In this document: positions 1 to 11,590 of the stretch, one piece after another
Layout of the letters: every line of letters begins with the position of its first letter
Numbering within the stretch: position 1 is the first letter of the stretch
NCBI RefSeq assembly: GCF_900220975.1
Contig: NZ_OBQD01000004.1
Location: forward strand, 328,398-392,397
DNA: 64,000 bases
Source of the DNA: Rhizobium subbaraonis
GTDB lineage: Bacteria; Pseudomonadota; Alphaproteobacteria; Rhizobiales; Rhizobiaceae
Direction of reading: 5' to 3'
The notes under the pieces: generated by a model
What the model saw: only the letters and a program-made list of their open reading frames with translations
Database searches by the model: none
Told to the model about the DNA's origin: nothing
Made by a program: the position numbers and the translations under genes

Positions 1-3000
1 ACGCCATCCACCCGGGGTATGGCCTGCTGTCGGAGAGCCCGGAATTTGCCGAGGCCTGCGCTGTCGCCGGCATCACCTTCATCGGTCCAAAGCCGGAGAC
101 GATGCGCCAGCTCGGCAACAAGGTGGCGGCGCGCAACCTCGCAATCTCGATCGGCGTGCCGGTCGTGCCGGCGACAGATCCGCTGCCGGACGACATGGCA
201 GAAGTGGCGCGGATGGCCGAGCAGATCGGCTATCCGGTGATGCTGAAGGCGTCCTGGGGCGGCGGCGGGCGCGGCATGCGCGCGATCCGCGATCCGAAGG
301 ATCTTGCCCGCGAGGTGACGGAAGCCAAGCGCGAGGCGAAGGCCGCCTTCGGCAAGGACGAGGTCTATCTGGAAAAGCTGGTCGAGCGCGCCCGCCACGT
401 CGAAAGCCAGATCCTCGGCGACACGCATGGCAATGCGGTGCATCTGTTCGAACGCGACTGCTCGATCCAGCGTCGCAACCAGAAGGTGGTCGAGCGCGCG
501 CCGGCGCCCTACCTCACCGAGGCGCAGCGCCAGGAACTGGCCGACTACTCGCTGAAGATCGCCCGGGCAACGAACTATGTCGGTGCGGGCACCGTCGAGT
601 ATCTGATGGATGCCGACACCGGCAAGTTCTACTTCATCGAGGTCAATCCGCGCATCCAGGTCGAGCACACGGTCACCGAGGAGGTGACCGGCATCGACAT
701 CGTCAAGGCGCAGATCCATATCCTCGACGGCTTTGCGATCGGCACGCCGGAATCGGGCGTGCCAGCACAGGCGGACATCCGTCTCAACGGGCACGCGCTG
801 CAGTGCCGCATCACGACCGAGGATCCCGAGCAGAACTTCATCCCCGACTACGGGCGGATTACCGCCTATCGCGGCGCGACCGGCTTCGGCATCCGCCTCG
901 ATGGCGGCACGGCCTATTCGGGTGCGGTGATCACGCGCTTCTACGATCCGCTTTTGGAGAAGGTGACCGCCTGGGCGCCGACGCCGGAGGAGGCGATCCG
1001 TCGGATGGACCGGGCGCTGCGGGAGTTCCGCATCCGCGGGGTTGCGACCAACCTGACCTTCCTGGAAGCGATCATCGGGCATGAAAAGTTCCACGACAAC
1101 AGCTACACGACCCGCTTCATCGATTCCACGCCGGAACTCTTTGCCCAGGTCAAGCGCCAGGACCGTGCGACCAAGCTCCTGACCTATCTTGCCGACGTCA
1201 CGGTCAACGGTCATCCGGAGGCGAAGGGCCGGCCGAAGCCGTCCGACGACATCGCTCCGCCGGTCGTGCCCTATTCTGAAGGACCGATTGCGGCGGGTAC
1301 AAAGCAGAAGCTCGACCAACTCGGGCCGCAGAAGTTTGCCGAATGGATTCGCGGACAGAAGCAGGTGCTGCTCACCGACACGACCATGCGCGACGGGCAC
1401 CAGTCGTTGCTGGCGACGCGCATGCGCACATACGATATCGCCCGCATCGCCGAGACCTATGCCCGCACCTTGCCGCAGCTGTTCTCGCTGGAATGCTGGG
1501 GCGGGGCGACGTTCGACGTGTCGATGCGCTTCCTGACCGAGGATCCCTGGGAACGGCTCGCCATGATCCGCGAGGGCGCGCCGAACCTGCTCCTGCAGAT
1601 GTTGCTGCGCGGCGCCAACGGCGTTGGGTACAAGAACTACCCGGACAATGTGGTGAAGTACTTCGTCCGCCAGGCGGCAAGGGGCGGCATCGACGTGTTC
1701 CGCGTGTTTGACTGCCTGAACTGGGTGGAGAACATGCGCGTGTCGATGGACGCGGTGGCAGAGGAGAACAGGATCTGCGAGGCGGCGATCTGCTACACCG
1801 GCGACATCCTCAACGCCGCCCGCCCGAAATACGACCTGAAGTATTATGCCGCGCTTGCTTCCGAGCTGGAAGGGGCCGGGGCGCACATGATCGCGGTCAA
1901 GGACATGGCAGGTCTTCTCAAGCCGGCCGCTGCCCGCGTACTGTTCAAGGCGCTGCGCGAGGCGACAGACCTGCCGATCCACTTCCACACCCATGACACC
2001 TCGGGCATTGCGGCTGCTACCGTGCTCGCCGCGGTCGAGAGCGGCGTCGATGTCGTCGATGCGGCGATGGACGCGCTGTCCGGCAACACCTCGCAGCCCT
2101 GCCTCGGGTCGATCGTCGAGGCGCTGCGCGGTTCGGATCGCGATCCCGGGCTCGACCCGGAATGGATCCGCCGCATCTCGTTCTACTGGGAGGCGGTTCG
2201 CCACCAGTACGCCGCCTTCGAGAGCGATCTCAAGGGGCCGGCATCGGAAGTCTACCTGCACGAGATGCCGGGCGGCCAGTTCACAAACCTCAAGGAGCAG
2301 GCGCGCTCGCTGGGGCTGGAGACGCGCTGGCATGAGGTGGCGCAGGCCTATGCTGACGCCAACCGCATGTTCGGCGACATCGTCAAGGTGACGCCGTCGT
2401 CGAAGGTCGTCGGCGACATGGCGCTGATGATGGTGAGCCAGGACCTGACCGTCGCCGACGTCGAGAACCCGGATAAGGACGTGTCCTTCCCTGAATCGGT
2501 CGTTTCGATGCTCAGGGGCGACCTCGGCCAGCCTCCGGGCGGATGGCCGAAGGCGCTGCAGGAGAAGGTGCTCAAGGGCGAGGCGTCCTATACCGCAGTA
2601 CCGGGCTCGCTGCTGCCGCCGGCCGATCTCGAGGCCGAGCGCAAGGCGATCGAGACAAAGCTGGATCGCAAGGTCGACGATTTCGAATTCGCCTCCTACC
2701 TGATGTATCCCAAGGTCTTCACTGACTATGCGCAGGCTCACGAGACCTACGGGCCTGTCAGCGTGCTGCCGACACATGCCTATTTCTACGGGATCGCCCC
2801 GGGCGAGGAACTGTTCGCCGACATCGAAAAGGGCAAGACGCTGGTCGTGCTCAACCAGGCGCAGAGCGAGGCCGACGACAAGGGCATGGTCAAGGTGTTC
2901 TTCGAACTGAACGGCCAGCCGCGCCCCATCAAGGTGCCGGACCGCAACCGCGGGGCTTCCAGCGCCATCCGCCGCAAGGCGGAGGCCGGCAACGCCGCCC

Positions 3001-3206
3001 ATCTCGGTGCGCCGATGCCCGGCGTCGTCTCGACCGTTGCGGTCGCTGCGGGACAGGCGGTCAAGGCCGGCGACGTTCTGCTCTCCATCGAAGCGATGAA
3101 GATGGAGACGGCCCTGCATGCCGAGAAGGACGGTACGATCGCCGAGGTGCTGGTGCGCGCCGGCGACCAGATCGACGCTAAGGACCTGCTCATCGTTTTT
3201 GGCTGA
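1..3206 (+). CDS. pyc: Pyruvate carboxylase, 5'-truncated by the window edge
   Basis: Biotin-dependent anaplerotic enzyme that carboxylates pyruvate to oxaloacetate in the cytoplasm. The reading frame is already open at base 3 and begins inside the biotin carboxylase domain (HPGYGLLSE), so about 80-90 N-terminal residues lie outside the window; 1067 codons remain of a usual ~1150. Domains follow in the expected order: the ATP-grasp biotin carboxylase with its FIEVNPRIQVEH motif, the carboxyltransferase domain starting at TTMRDGHQS with the MLLRGANGVGYKNYP segment, and a C-terminal biotinyl domain with the biotinylated lysine in EAMKMET about 35 residues from the end. A clear intrinsic terminator follows at 3251. 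Identification is secure. Confidence 0.97.
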   Translation, partial: AIHPGYGLLSESPEFAEACAVAGITFIGPKPETMRQLGNKVAARNLAISIGVPVVPATDPLPDDMAEVARMAEQIGYPVMLKASWGGGGRGMRAIRDPKDLAREVTEAKREAKAAFGKDEVYLEKLVERARHVESQILGDTHGNAVHLFERDCSIQRRNQKVVERAPAPYLTEAQRQELADYSLKIARATNYVGAGTVEYLMDADTGKFYFIEVNPRIQVEHTVTEEVTGIDIVKAQIHILDGFAIGTPESGVPAQADIRLNGHALQCRITTEDPEQNFIPDYGRITAYRGATGFGIRLDGGTAYSGAVITRFYDPLLEKVTAWAPTPEEAIRRMDRALREFRIRGVATNLTFLEAIIGHEKFHDNSYTTRFIDSTPELFAQVKRQDRATKLLTYLADVTVNGHPEAKGRPKPSDDIAPPVVPYSEGPIAAGTKQKLDQLGPQKFAEWIRGQKQVLLTDTTMRDGHQSLLATRMRTYDIARIAETYARTLPQLFSLECWGGATFDVSMRFLTEDPWERLAMIREGAPNLLLQMLLRGANGVGYKNYPDNVVKYFVRQAARGGIDVFRVFDCLNWVENMRVSMDAVAEENRICEAAICYTGDILNAARPKYDLKYYAALASELEGAGAHMIAVKDMAGLLKPAAARVLFKALREATDLPIHFHTHDTSGIAAATVLAAVESGVDVVDAAMDALSGNTSQPCLGSIVEALRGSDRDPGLDPEWIRRISFYWEAVRHQYAAFESDLKGPASEVYLHEMPGGQFTNLKEQARSLGLETRWHEVAQAYADANRMFGDIVKVTPSSKVVGDMALMMVSQDLTVADVENPDKDVSFPESVVSMLRGDLGQPPGGWPKALQEKVLKGEASYTAVPGSLLPPADLEAERKAIETKLDRKVDDFEFASYLMYPKVFTDYAQAHETYGPVSVLPTHAYFYGIAPGEELFADIEKGKTLVVLNQAQSEADDKGMVKVFFELNGQPRPIKVPDRNRGASSAIRRKAEAGNAAHLGAPMPGVVSTVAVAAGQAVKAGDVLLSIEAMKMETALHAEKDGTIAEVLVRAGDQIDAKDLLIVFG

Positions 3207-3250
3207 TGGCAGCATCTTCGCCGGCCGATCGAGGCTGCGCCCCGAAATGG

Positions 3251-3276
3251 AAAATCCCTCCTAATGAGGGATTTTT
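3251..3276 (+). terminator. Intrinsic terminator after pyc
   Basis: Perfect 10-bp stem AAAATCCCTC / GAGGGATTTT with a 5-nt loop, ending in a T-run on the plus strand. It lies 45 bp after the pyc stop. The A-run on the other side means it could also act in reverse, but no minus-strand gene ends here. Confidence 0.85.
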
Positions 3277-3392
3277 GCCGCATTGGCTCCGGCTGCGAGG
3301 CTCGCTCGCGGCGTTGGGACCGTTTTTCGATCGCGAGCAGCCGGCCTGGCCCTCGCCGATGCCTTTTGGTTGATTCTGTGGTAGCTGCGACA

Positions 3393-3947
3393 ATGCCCTA
3401 TGCCATTCGTACCGCCGAAGCCGGCGATGTTCCCGCCATTGCCGGTATCTACCGGGAGTCCGTTCTGCACGGCGTCGCCTCCTACGAGATCGAGCCGCCA
3501 ACGCTTGCGGAGATGCACGATCGCTTTTCGGCGATCTCGTCGGCCGGATACCCTTACATTGCTGCCGTCGACAGGGGCGGGATAGTGCTGGGCTATGCCT
3601 ATGCGTCCGCATTCCGCACCCGTCCGGCCTATCGCTGGCTGGTGGAGGACTCGATCTACCTGGCGCCCGAGGCGCGGGGCCGCGGCATCGGCGGGGCGTT
3701 GCTCTCCGAACTGATCACACGCTGCACTGTCCTCGGTTTCCGGCAGATGGTGGCGGTCATCGGCGGGGCGCACCCTGCTTCGGTGGCGGTTCACCGCGCG
3801 GCGGGTTTCGAGCATGGCGGGCTGATGAAGGCGACCGGTTTCAAGCACGGCCGCTGGCTCGATACCGTGATCATGCAGCGGGCGCTTGGCGAGGGAGCCA
3901 GCACCGATCCGGTGCCTGACGTTCCCTTGGCGCCTGCCAAAAGCTGA
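3393..3947 (+). CDS. GNAT N-acetyltransferase, phosphinothricin acetyltransferase-like
   Basis: Probable cytoplasmic acetyl-CoA-dependent N-acetyltransferase of the Pat/Bar-like group. The family acts on phosphinothricin, methionine sulfoximine or related small amines; the substrate here is unknown. The protein starts MPYAIRTAEAGDVPAI, shows the acetyl-CoA loop EARGRGIGGALL, and has the IGGAHPASVAVHRAAGFEHGG block typical of this subfamily. I chose the ATG at 3393 because the N-terminus then matches the family; the open frame continues upstream into the pyc terminator. The last ~20 residues are rich in Pro and Ala and are probably a disordered tail. It stands alone between pyc and a glycosyltransferase. 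Confidence 0.85.
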   Translation: MPYAIRTAEAGDVPAIAGIYRESVLHGVASYEIEPPTLAEMHDRFSAISSAGYPYIAAVDRGGIVLGYAYASAFRTRPAYRWLVEDSIYLAPEARGRGIGGALLSELITRCTVLGFRQMVAVIGGAHPASVAVHRAAGFEHGGLMKATGFKHGRWLDTVIMQRALGEGASTDPVPDVPLAPAKS

Positions 3948-4059
3948 GGGCATGGACGTCCGGCGCAACGCTCGGCAATCGCCCCCCGCAATTGCGAAAC
4001 TTGGCAAGCGGGCGTGAAGGCCTTATCCATCCGCAGCAAGCCGCCGTTACGGCCTTTGG

Positions 4060-5223
4060 ATGGAAACGATGACGATCGACGTGCAACTGAGTTTCGTGAA
4101 GGTGGCCGAGGATTGCGGCATCGTGCGCGACGCGCCGCTGCCGCCGGCGTTCAGGGACAAGGCCTACAACGCCCTCTACGACTTCGAGACGCTGTTTTAC
4201 GACGTCTACCGCTGCGGGGAGTACACCGTCCTTCAGGGGCCGCCGCTGTTCAACCTCCAGGACCATCTGGCGGCGACGGAGTTTTACGCCGATTTCACCA
4301 GAAGCGGCGGGTCTTTCATGGACAGGTCGTCAGGGGTGGAGTTTTGGCTGAAGGGCGATCGGCGCGATATCATGATCGACGGTCGCCTCGGCCGGCTGAC
4401 GGCGAGGGTGCAGCCGGATCTCGGTCATGTCTTTCGCAAGAAGCGCGTTCTCTTCACCCTGTCCAAGGACAACGACGTGCAGTGGATCAAGGACTGGGTG
4501 CAGTTCCATGTCCGCATTCACGGTGCTGATGCCGTGCTGCTCTACGACAATGCGTCCACCGCCTACGGCGCGCAGGAACTGGAAGCAGAGCTCCAGCGGA
4601 CCTTTCCCGGCGTCACCGTCTGTGTCGTCAACTGGAACTTCAAGTTCGGCCCGCGTGTGTGGCGCAGGCGCGATGCGAGCGGCAACGAGGTGCGAATCAG
4701 CTCGAAGTTCTGTCAGGCGGGCGCCCTGCAGCACGCCCGGTTCCGCTTTCTGCAAAAGGCCAGGAGTGTTCTTAACTGCGATATCGACGAACTGGTGTTG
4801 CCGTCGCGGGCCGGCGGGTCGGTCTTCAAGGCGGCGGAAACGTCGCTGCTCGGCGCCGTTCATTTTCGCGGCCGGTGGATTGGCGATGCCGGCGCCGGTC
4901 GTGGCCAGGAGGTCCCGCGCCACGGGGATTTCGCCCGCTACGATGCCGGGGACAAGGTCGGATGCCCGCAGAAATGGGCCGTCGTGCCGTGGCGATGCAC
5001 CAGGGCGATGACGTGGTCTGCCCACCGGGTCAAGGGGCTGGAAAACTACTTCACCCGTTCAAATCGATTCGCCTACGGCCATTTCAGTGAAATCACCACG
5101 AACTGGAAATACAACAGGACCGCGCGCAAGGCGCCGGCCGATATCTCCCGCTATCAGGTGGACGATGCGCTCCTGCAAGCGATGCGAACGGCCGGTCTTC
5201 GGGGCGCGCTTCTCCCGGCGTGA
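4060..5223 (+). CDS. Putative glycosyltransferase (GT2/GT92-like fold)
   Basis: Predicted 387-residue nucleotide-sugar-dependent glycosyltransferase. The central part has VLFTLSKDNDVQWIKDWVQFH, then VLLYDNAS, then NCDIDELVLP. This order (frame-setting strand, DNxS turn, D-x-D metal site) is seen in family 92 and related GT-A enzymes, which often decorate capsule or exopolysaccharide. There is no signal peptide or membrane segment. The first ~110 residues are a separate domain I do not recognise. The ATG at 4069 is an alternative start with slightly better GGA spacing. It has no polysaccharide genes next to it, so the acceptor cannot be guessed. Confidence 0.7.
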   Translation: METMTIDVQLSFVKVAEDCGIVRDAPLPPAFRDKAYNALYDFETLFYDVYRCGEYTVLQGPPLFNLQDHLAATEFYADFTRSGGSFMDRSSGVEFWLKGDRRDIMIDGRLGRLTARVQPDLGHVFRKKRVLFTLSKDNDVQWIKDWVQFHVRIHGADAVLLYDNASTAYGAQELEAELQRTFPGVTVCVVNWNFKFGPRVWRRRDASGNEVRISSKFCQAGALQHARFRFLQKARSVLNCDIDELVLPSRAGGSVFKAAETSLLGAVHFRGRWIGDAGAGRGQEVPRHGDFARYDAGDKVGCPQKWAVVPWRCTRAMTWSAHRVKGLENYFTRSNRFAYGHFSEITTNWKYNRTARKAPADISRYQVDDALLQAMRTAGLRGALLPA

Positions 5224-5240
5224 ACCGCCGGCCGAGATCG

Positions 5241-5636
5241 TTACGTTTCGACCAGCTTCAGGACCTTGTCGAAGACCTTCAGCACCTGCTGCAATTCACG
5301 GCCCCGCTTGAGGATCAGGCCGTGGGTGTTGACGACGCTGTAGGCGCCCTGCCTGGTGGCGAGCTTGGGGTTCTTCTCGACGCGGTAGAGCGGCATTTCG
5401 CCCGAGCGCTTGAAAATCGAGAACACTGCCTTTTCGGGGCTATGGTCGATCGCGTAGTCACGCCACTCGCCTTCCCCGACCATCCGTCCGTAGATCCTCA
5501 GGATCAGGTCCAGTTCCTTGCGGTGGAATGTGACCGGAAGCGGGTCCTTGTTGCTGCGATAGTCCCGGAGATCGACGACCACGTTCGACCTCTGGGCGGC
5601 AGCTTCTCCCGGCGGCAAATCCGGCTGGTCTGTCAT
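5241..5636 (-). CDS. DUF2794 family protein
   Basis: Small soluble protein of the alphaproteobacterial DUF2794 family (about 130 residues), of unknown function. The conserved stretch runs from VVVDLRDYR through FHRKELDLILRIYGRMV and WRDYAIDH to the GAYSVVNTHGLILKRG tail. I took the internal ATG (MTDQPDLPPG) rather than the one nine codons upstream, because the family begins close to it; this is a modest preference. It converges with the glycosyltransferase gene, with 17 bp between the two stops. Confidence 0.85.
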   Translation of the reverse strand: MTDQPDLPPGEAAAQRSNVVVDLRDYRSNKDPLPVTFHRKELDLILRIYGRMVGEGEWRDYAIDHSPEKAVFSIFKRSGEMPLYRVEKNPKLATRQGAYSVVNTHGLILKRGRELQQVLKVFDKVLKLVET

Positions 5637-6123
5637 CGATTCTCCGCACTTCGTCGATGTCATTTCGATGACAGTGTGCCCTAGCTGGGCGGAAATGCAA
5701 GCATGGAGACCGGCCGTCAGAGGGCGCGGCGACGGCGGTTCGCGGCAAGCGGTTCAATTTTCCAGTGGAATTTTTTCGCTGGCGGACGAAGCGGTTCGCG
5801 TCGCGATTTCGTGCATATCGGGCACTGTGTGCGGTTTCGAAACAGGCCGAGCGTACCGTTGTTAACCACTACGGCACGGCAAAAAGCGAACTTGCCCCAT
5901 TTCAGACAAATCCGCGCCCCATTTTTCAGAGAAAGTTTCTTCGCTGTCCCGCAGCCGACCGCTTTGCATGTGCGGGAAATCGGTCGGCCTTAGGGGATTT
6001 GCGTCGAAGCTTTTCCTGTATTCCGTTGCCGGATGCTTCGTCAAGGTCCGGTCCGGCGTGTCTTCGAACCCTCAAGCCCCAGCCCCTCGAAGATCCCGGT
6101 CCGGACCCCTCCATCCTTGACAA
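5637..6123. other. Intergenic region, no supported gene
   Basis: About 490 bp between the start of the DUF2794 gene and the end of the DUF1223 gene. The short open frames here lack ribosome sites and resemble nothing I know. The only clear structure is an inverted repeat with perfect 8-bp arms GCCGACCG (5954-5961) and CGGTCGGC (5981-5988) about 135 bp past the DUF1223 stop. It has no T-run, so it is not an obvious intrinsic terminator. The half near 5640 presumably holds the DUF2794 promoter. Confidence 0.5.
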
Positions 6124-6894
6124 TCACTTTCGGTTCGCTGTCTGCGGCAGCTTCGGCGTCATGACGGTCGCCCCCAAAATGGCGCCCGGCGTGTCTGCCG
6201 CCTTCATCCGCTGCAGGAGGATTGCGCATCCACCCGTTCCCTTCTGGTGCAGGATGCTTGCGGGCAGTACCAGGGTCGTCTCCTTGCCTTCCCACATGCC
6301 GATCGTCTCCATGTCGGTGACGGCGTGCCAGTAGGAAACCCTCCGTCCGCGATTTTCGCCTTCCTTGATCTCCACCGACTGCGGGTCGTTGAAGTAGGCG
6401 ACCATCACATTGGCCTTGCCGTGGCCGCTGCCGATCCGGATGCGGATTTCGTCCTGAACGATGTCTGCGGATACGTCCACCGATAGCCCCCGCCCTTGCG
6501 TGCTCAGGGTCTCGATCTGGTCGCGGATCTGGCCCAGTTCACCGCCGTTGACGTGTTCGCGCCCGTTGATCACCGCCTGAGGCGTGTAGACGCTGCTGCG
6601 GCCGAACATGCGCGCATAGGAATACTGGCGCTCCGTGTTCTCCTTGCTGGAGAGCGTGTCGGCCCAGCCGAGATAGTTCCAGTAGTCGACGTGATAGGCC
6701 AGGGCGACGACGTCGCCGTCGCGGATCAATGTTTCCAGCGCCTGGTCTGCCTTGGGACAGGACGAGCATCCCTGGCTGGTGAACAGTTCGACGATGCCCT
6801 TCGGCTGCTTCGGTTCCTGTGCCAGCGCGCCGGTGGCCGACGGCAGGGCCGCCAGCAAGCTCGTAACACAACCTATGATCAGCAGTCGGGGCAT
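6124..6894 (-). CDS. DUF1223 thioredoxin-like secreted protein
   Basis: A 256-residue exported protein with a hydrophobic signal sequence ending near ALA at about residue 25. The DUF1223 domain follows: VELFTSQGCSSCPKAD carries a thioredoxin-type C-x-x-C (CSSC), and then come HVDYWNYLGW and the VYTPQAVING segment. The fold is thioredoxin-like and a periplasmic redox role is plausible, but no reaction has been shown for the family as far as I know. The gene lies alone downstream of acnA on the same strand, 170 bp away and beyond the acnA terminator, so it is probably separately transcribed. Confidence 0.88.
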   Translation of the reverse strand: MPRLLIIGCVTSLLAALPSATGALAQEPKQPKGIVELFTSQGCSSCPKADQALETLIRDGDVVALAYHVDYWNYLGWADTLSSKENTERQYSYARMFGRSSVYTPQAVINGREHVNGGELGQIRDQIETLSTQGRGLSVDVSADIVQDEIRIRIGSGHGKANVMVAYFNDPQSVEIKEGENRGRRVSYWHAVTDMETIGMWEGKETTLVLPASILHQKGTGGCAILLQRMKAADTPGAILGATVMTPKLPQTANRK

Positions 6895-7010
6895 GTGTTG
6901 TTCCGGGAAATTCAGGCGAAGTGCCTGTTGTCGGCAATCGTCATACCCGCTCGGACAGTCAACAGGAAGTCACGATGGAGTGAGACTCAAGGTCTCGGAA
7001 GTATGGCCCA

Positions 7011-7041
7011 AAAAGAAATGCCGGGGCAACTGCCCCGGCAT
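7011..7041 (-). terminator. Intrinsic terminator after acnA
   Basis: Perfect GC-rich stem ATGCCGGGGC / GCCCCGGCAT with an AACT loop. On the minus strand it is followed by TTTCTTTT. It lies just 27 bp past the acnA stop. Confidence 0.9.
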
Positions 7042-7067
7042 CTCATCGCCCAGTCATCCTGTCGAAA

Positions 7068-9761
<2,694 letters not shown>

Positions 9762-9848
9762 TTTGTACCCCGTTCCGTCTGGTCGCCAAAAGCTGACGTA
9801 CGAACGCCCGTGCGCCTGGGAAGCGCGAAATGGGATGCGGGTGCGGCC

Positions 9849-9873
9849 ATTTCCGCTGTCCGTACGCGGAAAT
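9849..9873. promoter_or_regulatory. Inverted repeat upstream of acnA
   Basis: Perfect 8-bp arms ATTTCCGC and GCGGAAAT separated by 9 nt, about 88 bp upstream of the acnA start codon. It could be an operator or a 5'-UTR hairpin of acnA. No T-run follows. Confidence 0.4.
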
Positions 9874-9928
9874 CATTCCGGGTTCGGCGCTTGGATGAAA
9901 ATCACGCCGACCGCTGGCGTGTTGCCGG

Positions 9929-9949
9929 CCTTATAGATAATTTCTAAGG
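9929..9949. promoter_or_regulatory. Candidate Irr/ICE-like operator between acnA and ccmA
   Basis: A 21-bp AT-rich imperfect palindrome, half-sites CCTTATAGAT and ATTTCTAAGG around a central A, with 8 of 10 pairs matching. It lies about 80 bp before ccmA and 170 bp before acnA. The shape resembles the iron-control element bound by Irr in rhizobia. Both flanking operons make iron or haem proteins, which fits. The assignment is inferred, not proven. Confidence 0.4.
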
Positions 9950-10029
9950 AACGATCCAGAGCGCCGATGTATGGATCGGGAGAATTTTTTTGCAGTGCGA
10001 CCAAGGTCGTAAAGGGAAAGTGAAAGCCG

Positions 10030-10677
10030 ATGCGCCTCGTTGCCGAGGGCCTGAGTGCGAGACGGGGCGAAGACCTGATCTTCCGGGATGTGTCGTTTGA
10101 CATCGGCGTCGGCGAGACGCTGGTTGTGAAGGGGCCGAACGGGTCCGGCAAGTCGACCCTGCTGCGGGTGGTCGCCGGCCTGCTGCCGCGCGAATCCGGC
10201 AAGATCATGCTTGCCGGCGGCGAGGGGCAAGGCTTCGACACCGTTGCCGGCGCCTGCCACTATCTCGGCCATCGCAACGCGATGAAACGGGAGCTGACGG
10301 TCGAGGAGAACCTGCGCTTCTGGAAGGACTTCCTCGGTGATTCGGACGGCGGCGCCGGCGTCGCGATCGATGAGGCGGCAGACGCCGTCGGCCTCGGCAG
10401 CATCCTGCACCTGCCCTTCGGTTACCTCTCCGCCGGCCAGCAGCGGCGCATGGCCATGGCGAAGCTGCTCGTCGCCTGGCGGCCGGTGTGGATCCTCGAC
10501 GAGCCGACCGCGGCGCTGGACGCCGCAGCCGAGGCAATGTTCGCGGGGCTGGTCAAGGGGCATCTCTCGCGCGGCGGGCTGGCCCTGGCCGCGACGCACC
10601 AGCCGCTGGGGCTGGGGGCGGTAAACGAGCTGCACATGAAGGGCTTTGCCGTGGATTCCGCGGAGGCCTGGGCGTGA
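10030..10677 (+). CDS. ccmA: Haem exporter ATP-binding subunit CcmA
   Basis: ATPase of the CcmABCD complex, which releases haem-loaded CcmE for cytochrome c maturation at the inner membrane. Its 215 residues carry Walker A GPNGSGKST (35-43), the LSAGQQRR signature, and Walker B with D-loop WILDEPTAALD. The short length, about 210 residues with no extra domain, is typical of CcmA, and the downstream ccmB-ccmC-ccmD-ccmG order confirms it. CcmE is not in the window. In most genomes ccmA and ccmB nearly touch; here a 193-bp repeat-like insert separates them. Confidence 0.95.
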   Translation: MRLVAEGLSARRGEDLIFRDVSFDIGVGETLVVKGPNGSGKSTLLRVVAGLLPRESGKIMLAGGEGQGFDTVAGACHYLGHRNAMKRELTVEENLRFWKDFLGDSDGGAGVAIDEAADAVGLGSILHLPFGYLSAGQQRRMAMAKLLVAWRPVWILDEPTAALDAAAEAMFAGLVKGHLSRGGLALAATHQPLGLGAVNELHMKGFAVDSAEAWA

Positions 10678-10689
10678 GGACTGTCTTAT

Positions 10690-10860
10690 TTGGCGCATCG
10701 GCCGGCAAAAGGAATTTGACCCTGACCGCGACCCGCGTCCCGAAGGGGGGGAGAGGGGGTAGCGAATACGCCGCCGGCAGTCGCTTTTTTCGCCGCTGGC
10801 GGGGAAAATGTGCCGGCGGTCGGATAAAGGGCCGGTGCGGCTCAGTGCGGATTCGCGAAA
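10690..10860. repeat. Degenerate Rhizobiales-type intergenic repeat between ccmA and ccmB
   Basis: The spacer contains a decayed palindromic unit (CGCCGCTGGCGGGGAAAATG followed by GTGCCGGCGG, about 10790-10830). It resembles the 'CCCCGC-tggc-GCGGGGA ... GTGCCGGC' repeats scattered through rhizobial genomes. A G-rich run lies before it. It has no gene. Confidence 0.45.
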
Positions 10861-10870
10861 GGACGCGGGC

Positions 10871-11530
10871 ATGACCGCGCTCCTCTTCCGTGACCTCAAG
10901 CTTGCCGTGCGCGCCGGGGGCGGCGCGATGATCGGGGTCTTGTTCTTCATGACCGTGGTGGCCGTCATCCCCTTCGGCGTCGGGCCGGATCTCAACCTGC
11001 TCGCCCGCATCGGCCCGGCGATCCTGTGGATCGGGGCACTGCTCGCCGCCCTTCTCGGCCTCGACCGGCTGTTCCAGGCGGAGCGCGAGGACGGGTCTCT
11101 CGACCTGCTCCTGATGCAGGAGACGCCGCTGGTGCTGACGGTGCTGGTGAAGTGCCTGGCGCACTGGCTCGCGACCGGCCTGCCGCTGGTGCTCGCCTCT
11201 CCGCTTCTGTCGCTCTTCATGAACATGGACGCGGCGGCGATCGGGGCGACTATGCTGACGCTGCTTGTGGGAACGCCGGCGATCACGTTCATCGGGGCTG
11301 CGGGGGCGGCGATCGCCGTCGCCCTGCCGCGCGGCGGGCTGCTTGTTTCGATCCTCGTGCTGCCGCTGGCGATCCCGGTGCTGATCTTCGGCGTCAGCGC
11401 CGTCTATGCCGCCGTTCAGGAGCCGGCGCCGTTCTTGCCGCCGTTTCTGTTTTTGACCGCGCTGACGCTGGTCTTCGCCGTCATCGGGCCGGTGGCTGCG
11501 GCCGCGGCGCTTCGCGCGTCGACGGATTGA
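10871..11530 (+). CDS. ccmB: Haem exporter membrane subunit CcmB
   Basis: Integral membrane subunit of the CcmABCD haem-handling ABC complex, 219 residues with about six hydrophobic segments. The start MTALLFRDLKLAVRAGGG and the SLDLLLMQETPLVLTVLVKCLAHWLATGLPL block are family hallmarks. I chose ATG 10871 because the family begins with this RD-L-K/R sequence; the open frame upstream runs through the repeat. It is second in the ccmABCDG operon, followed by ccmC after 60 bp. Confidence 0.95.
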   Translation: MTALLFRDLKLAVRAGGGAMIGVLFFMTVVAVIPFGVGPDLNLLARIGPAILWIGALLAALLGLDRLFQAEREDGSLDLLLMQETPLVLTVLVKCLAHWLATGLPLVLASPLLSLFMNMDAAAIGATMLTLLVGTPAITFIGAAGAAIAVALPRGGLLVSILVLPLAIPVLIFGVSAVYAAVQEPAPFLPPFLFLTALTLVFAVIGPVAAAAALRASTD

Positions 11531-11590
11531 CGCAAATGTGATTGATTCCGGTCAATTGAAGCCTGGCGGGTAACGCGGTAAACAAGGCCC

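Noticed and set aside
9931..11292. 453-codon frame antisense to ccmA and ccmB
   Set aside because: Shadow of ccmA/ccmB that also crosses the repeat spacer; no family resemblance.
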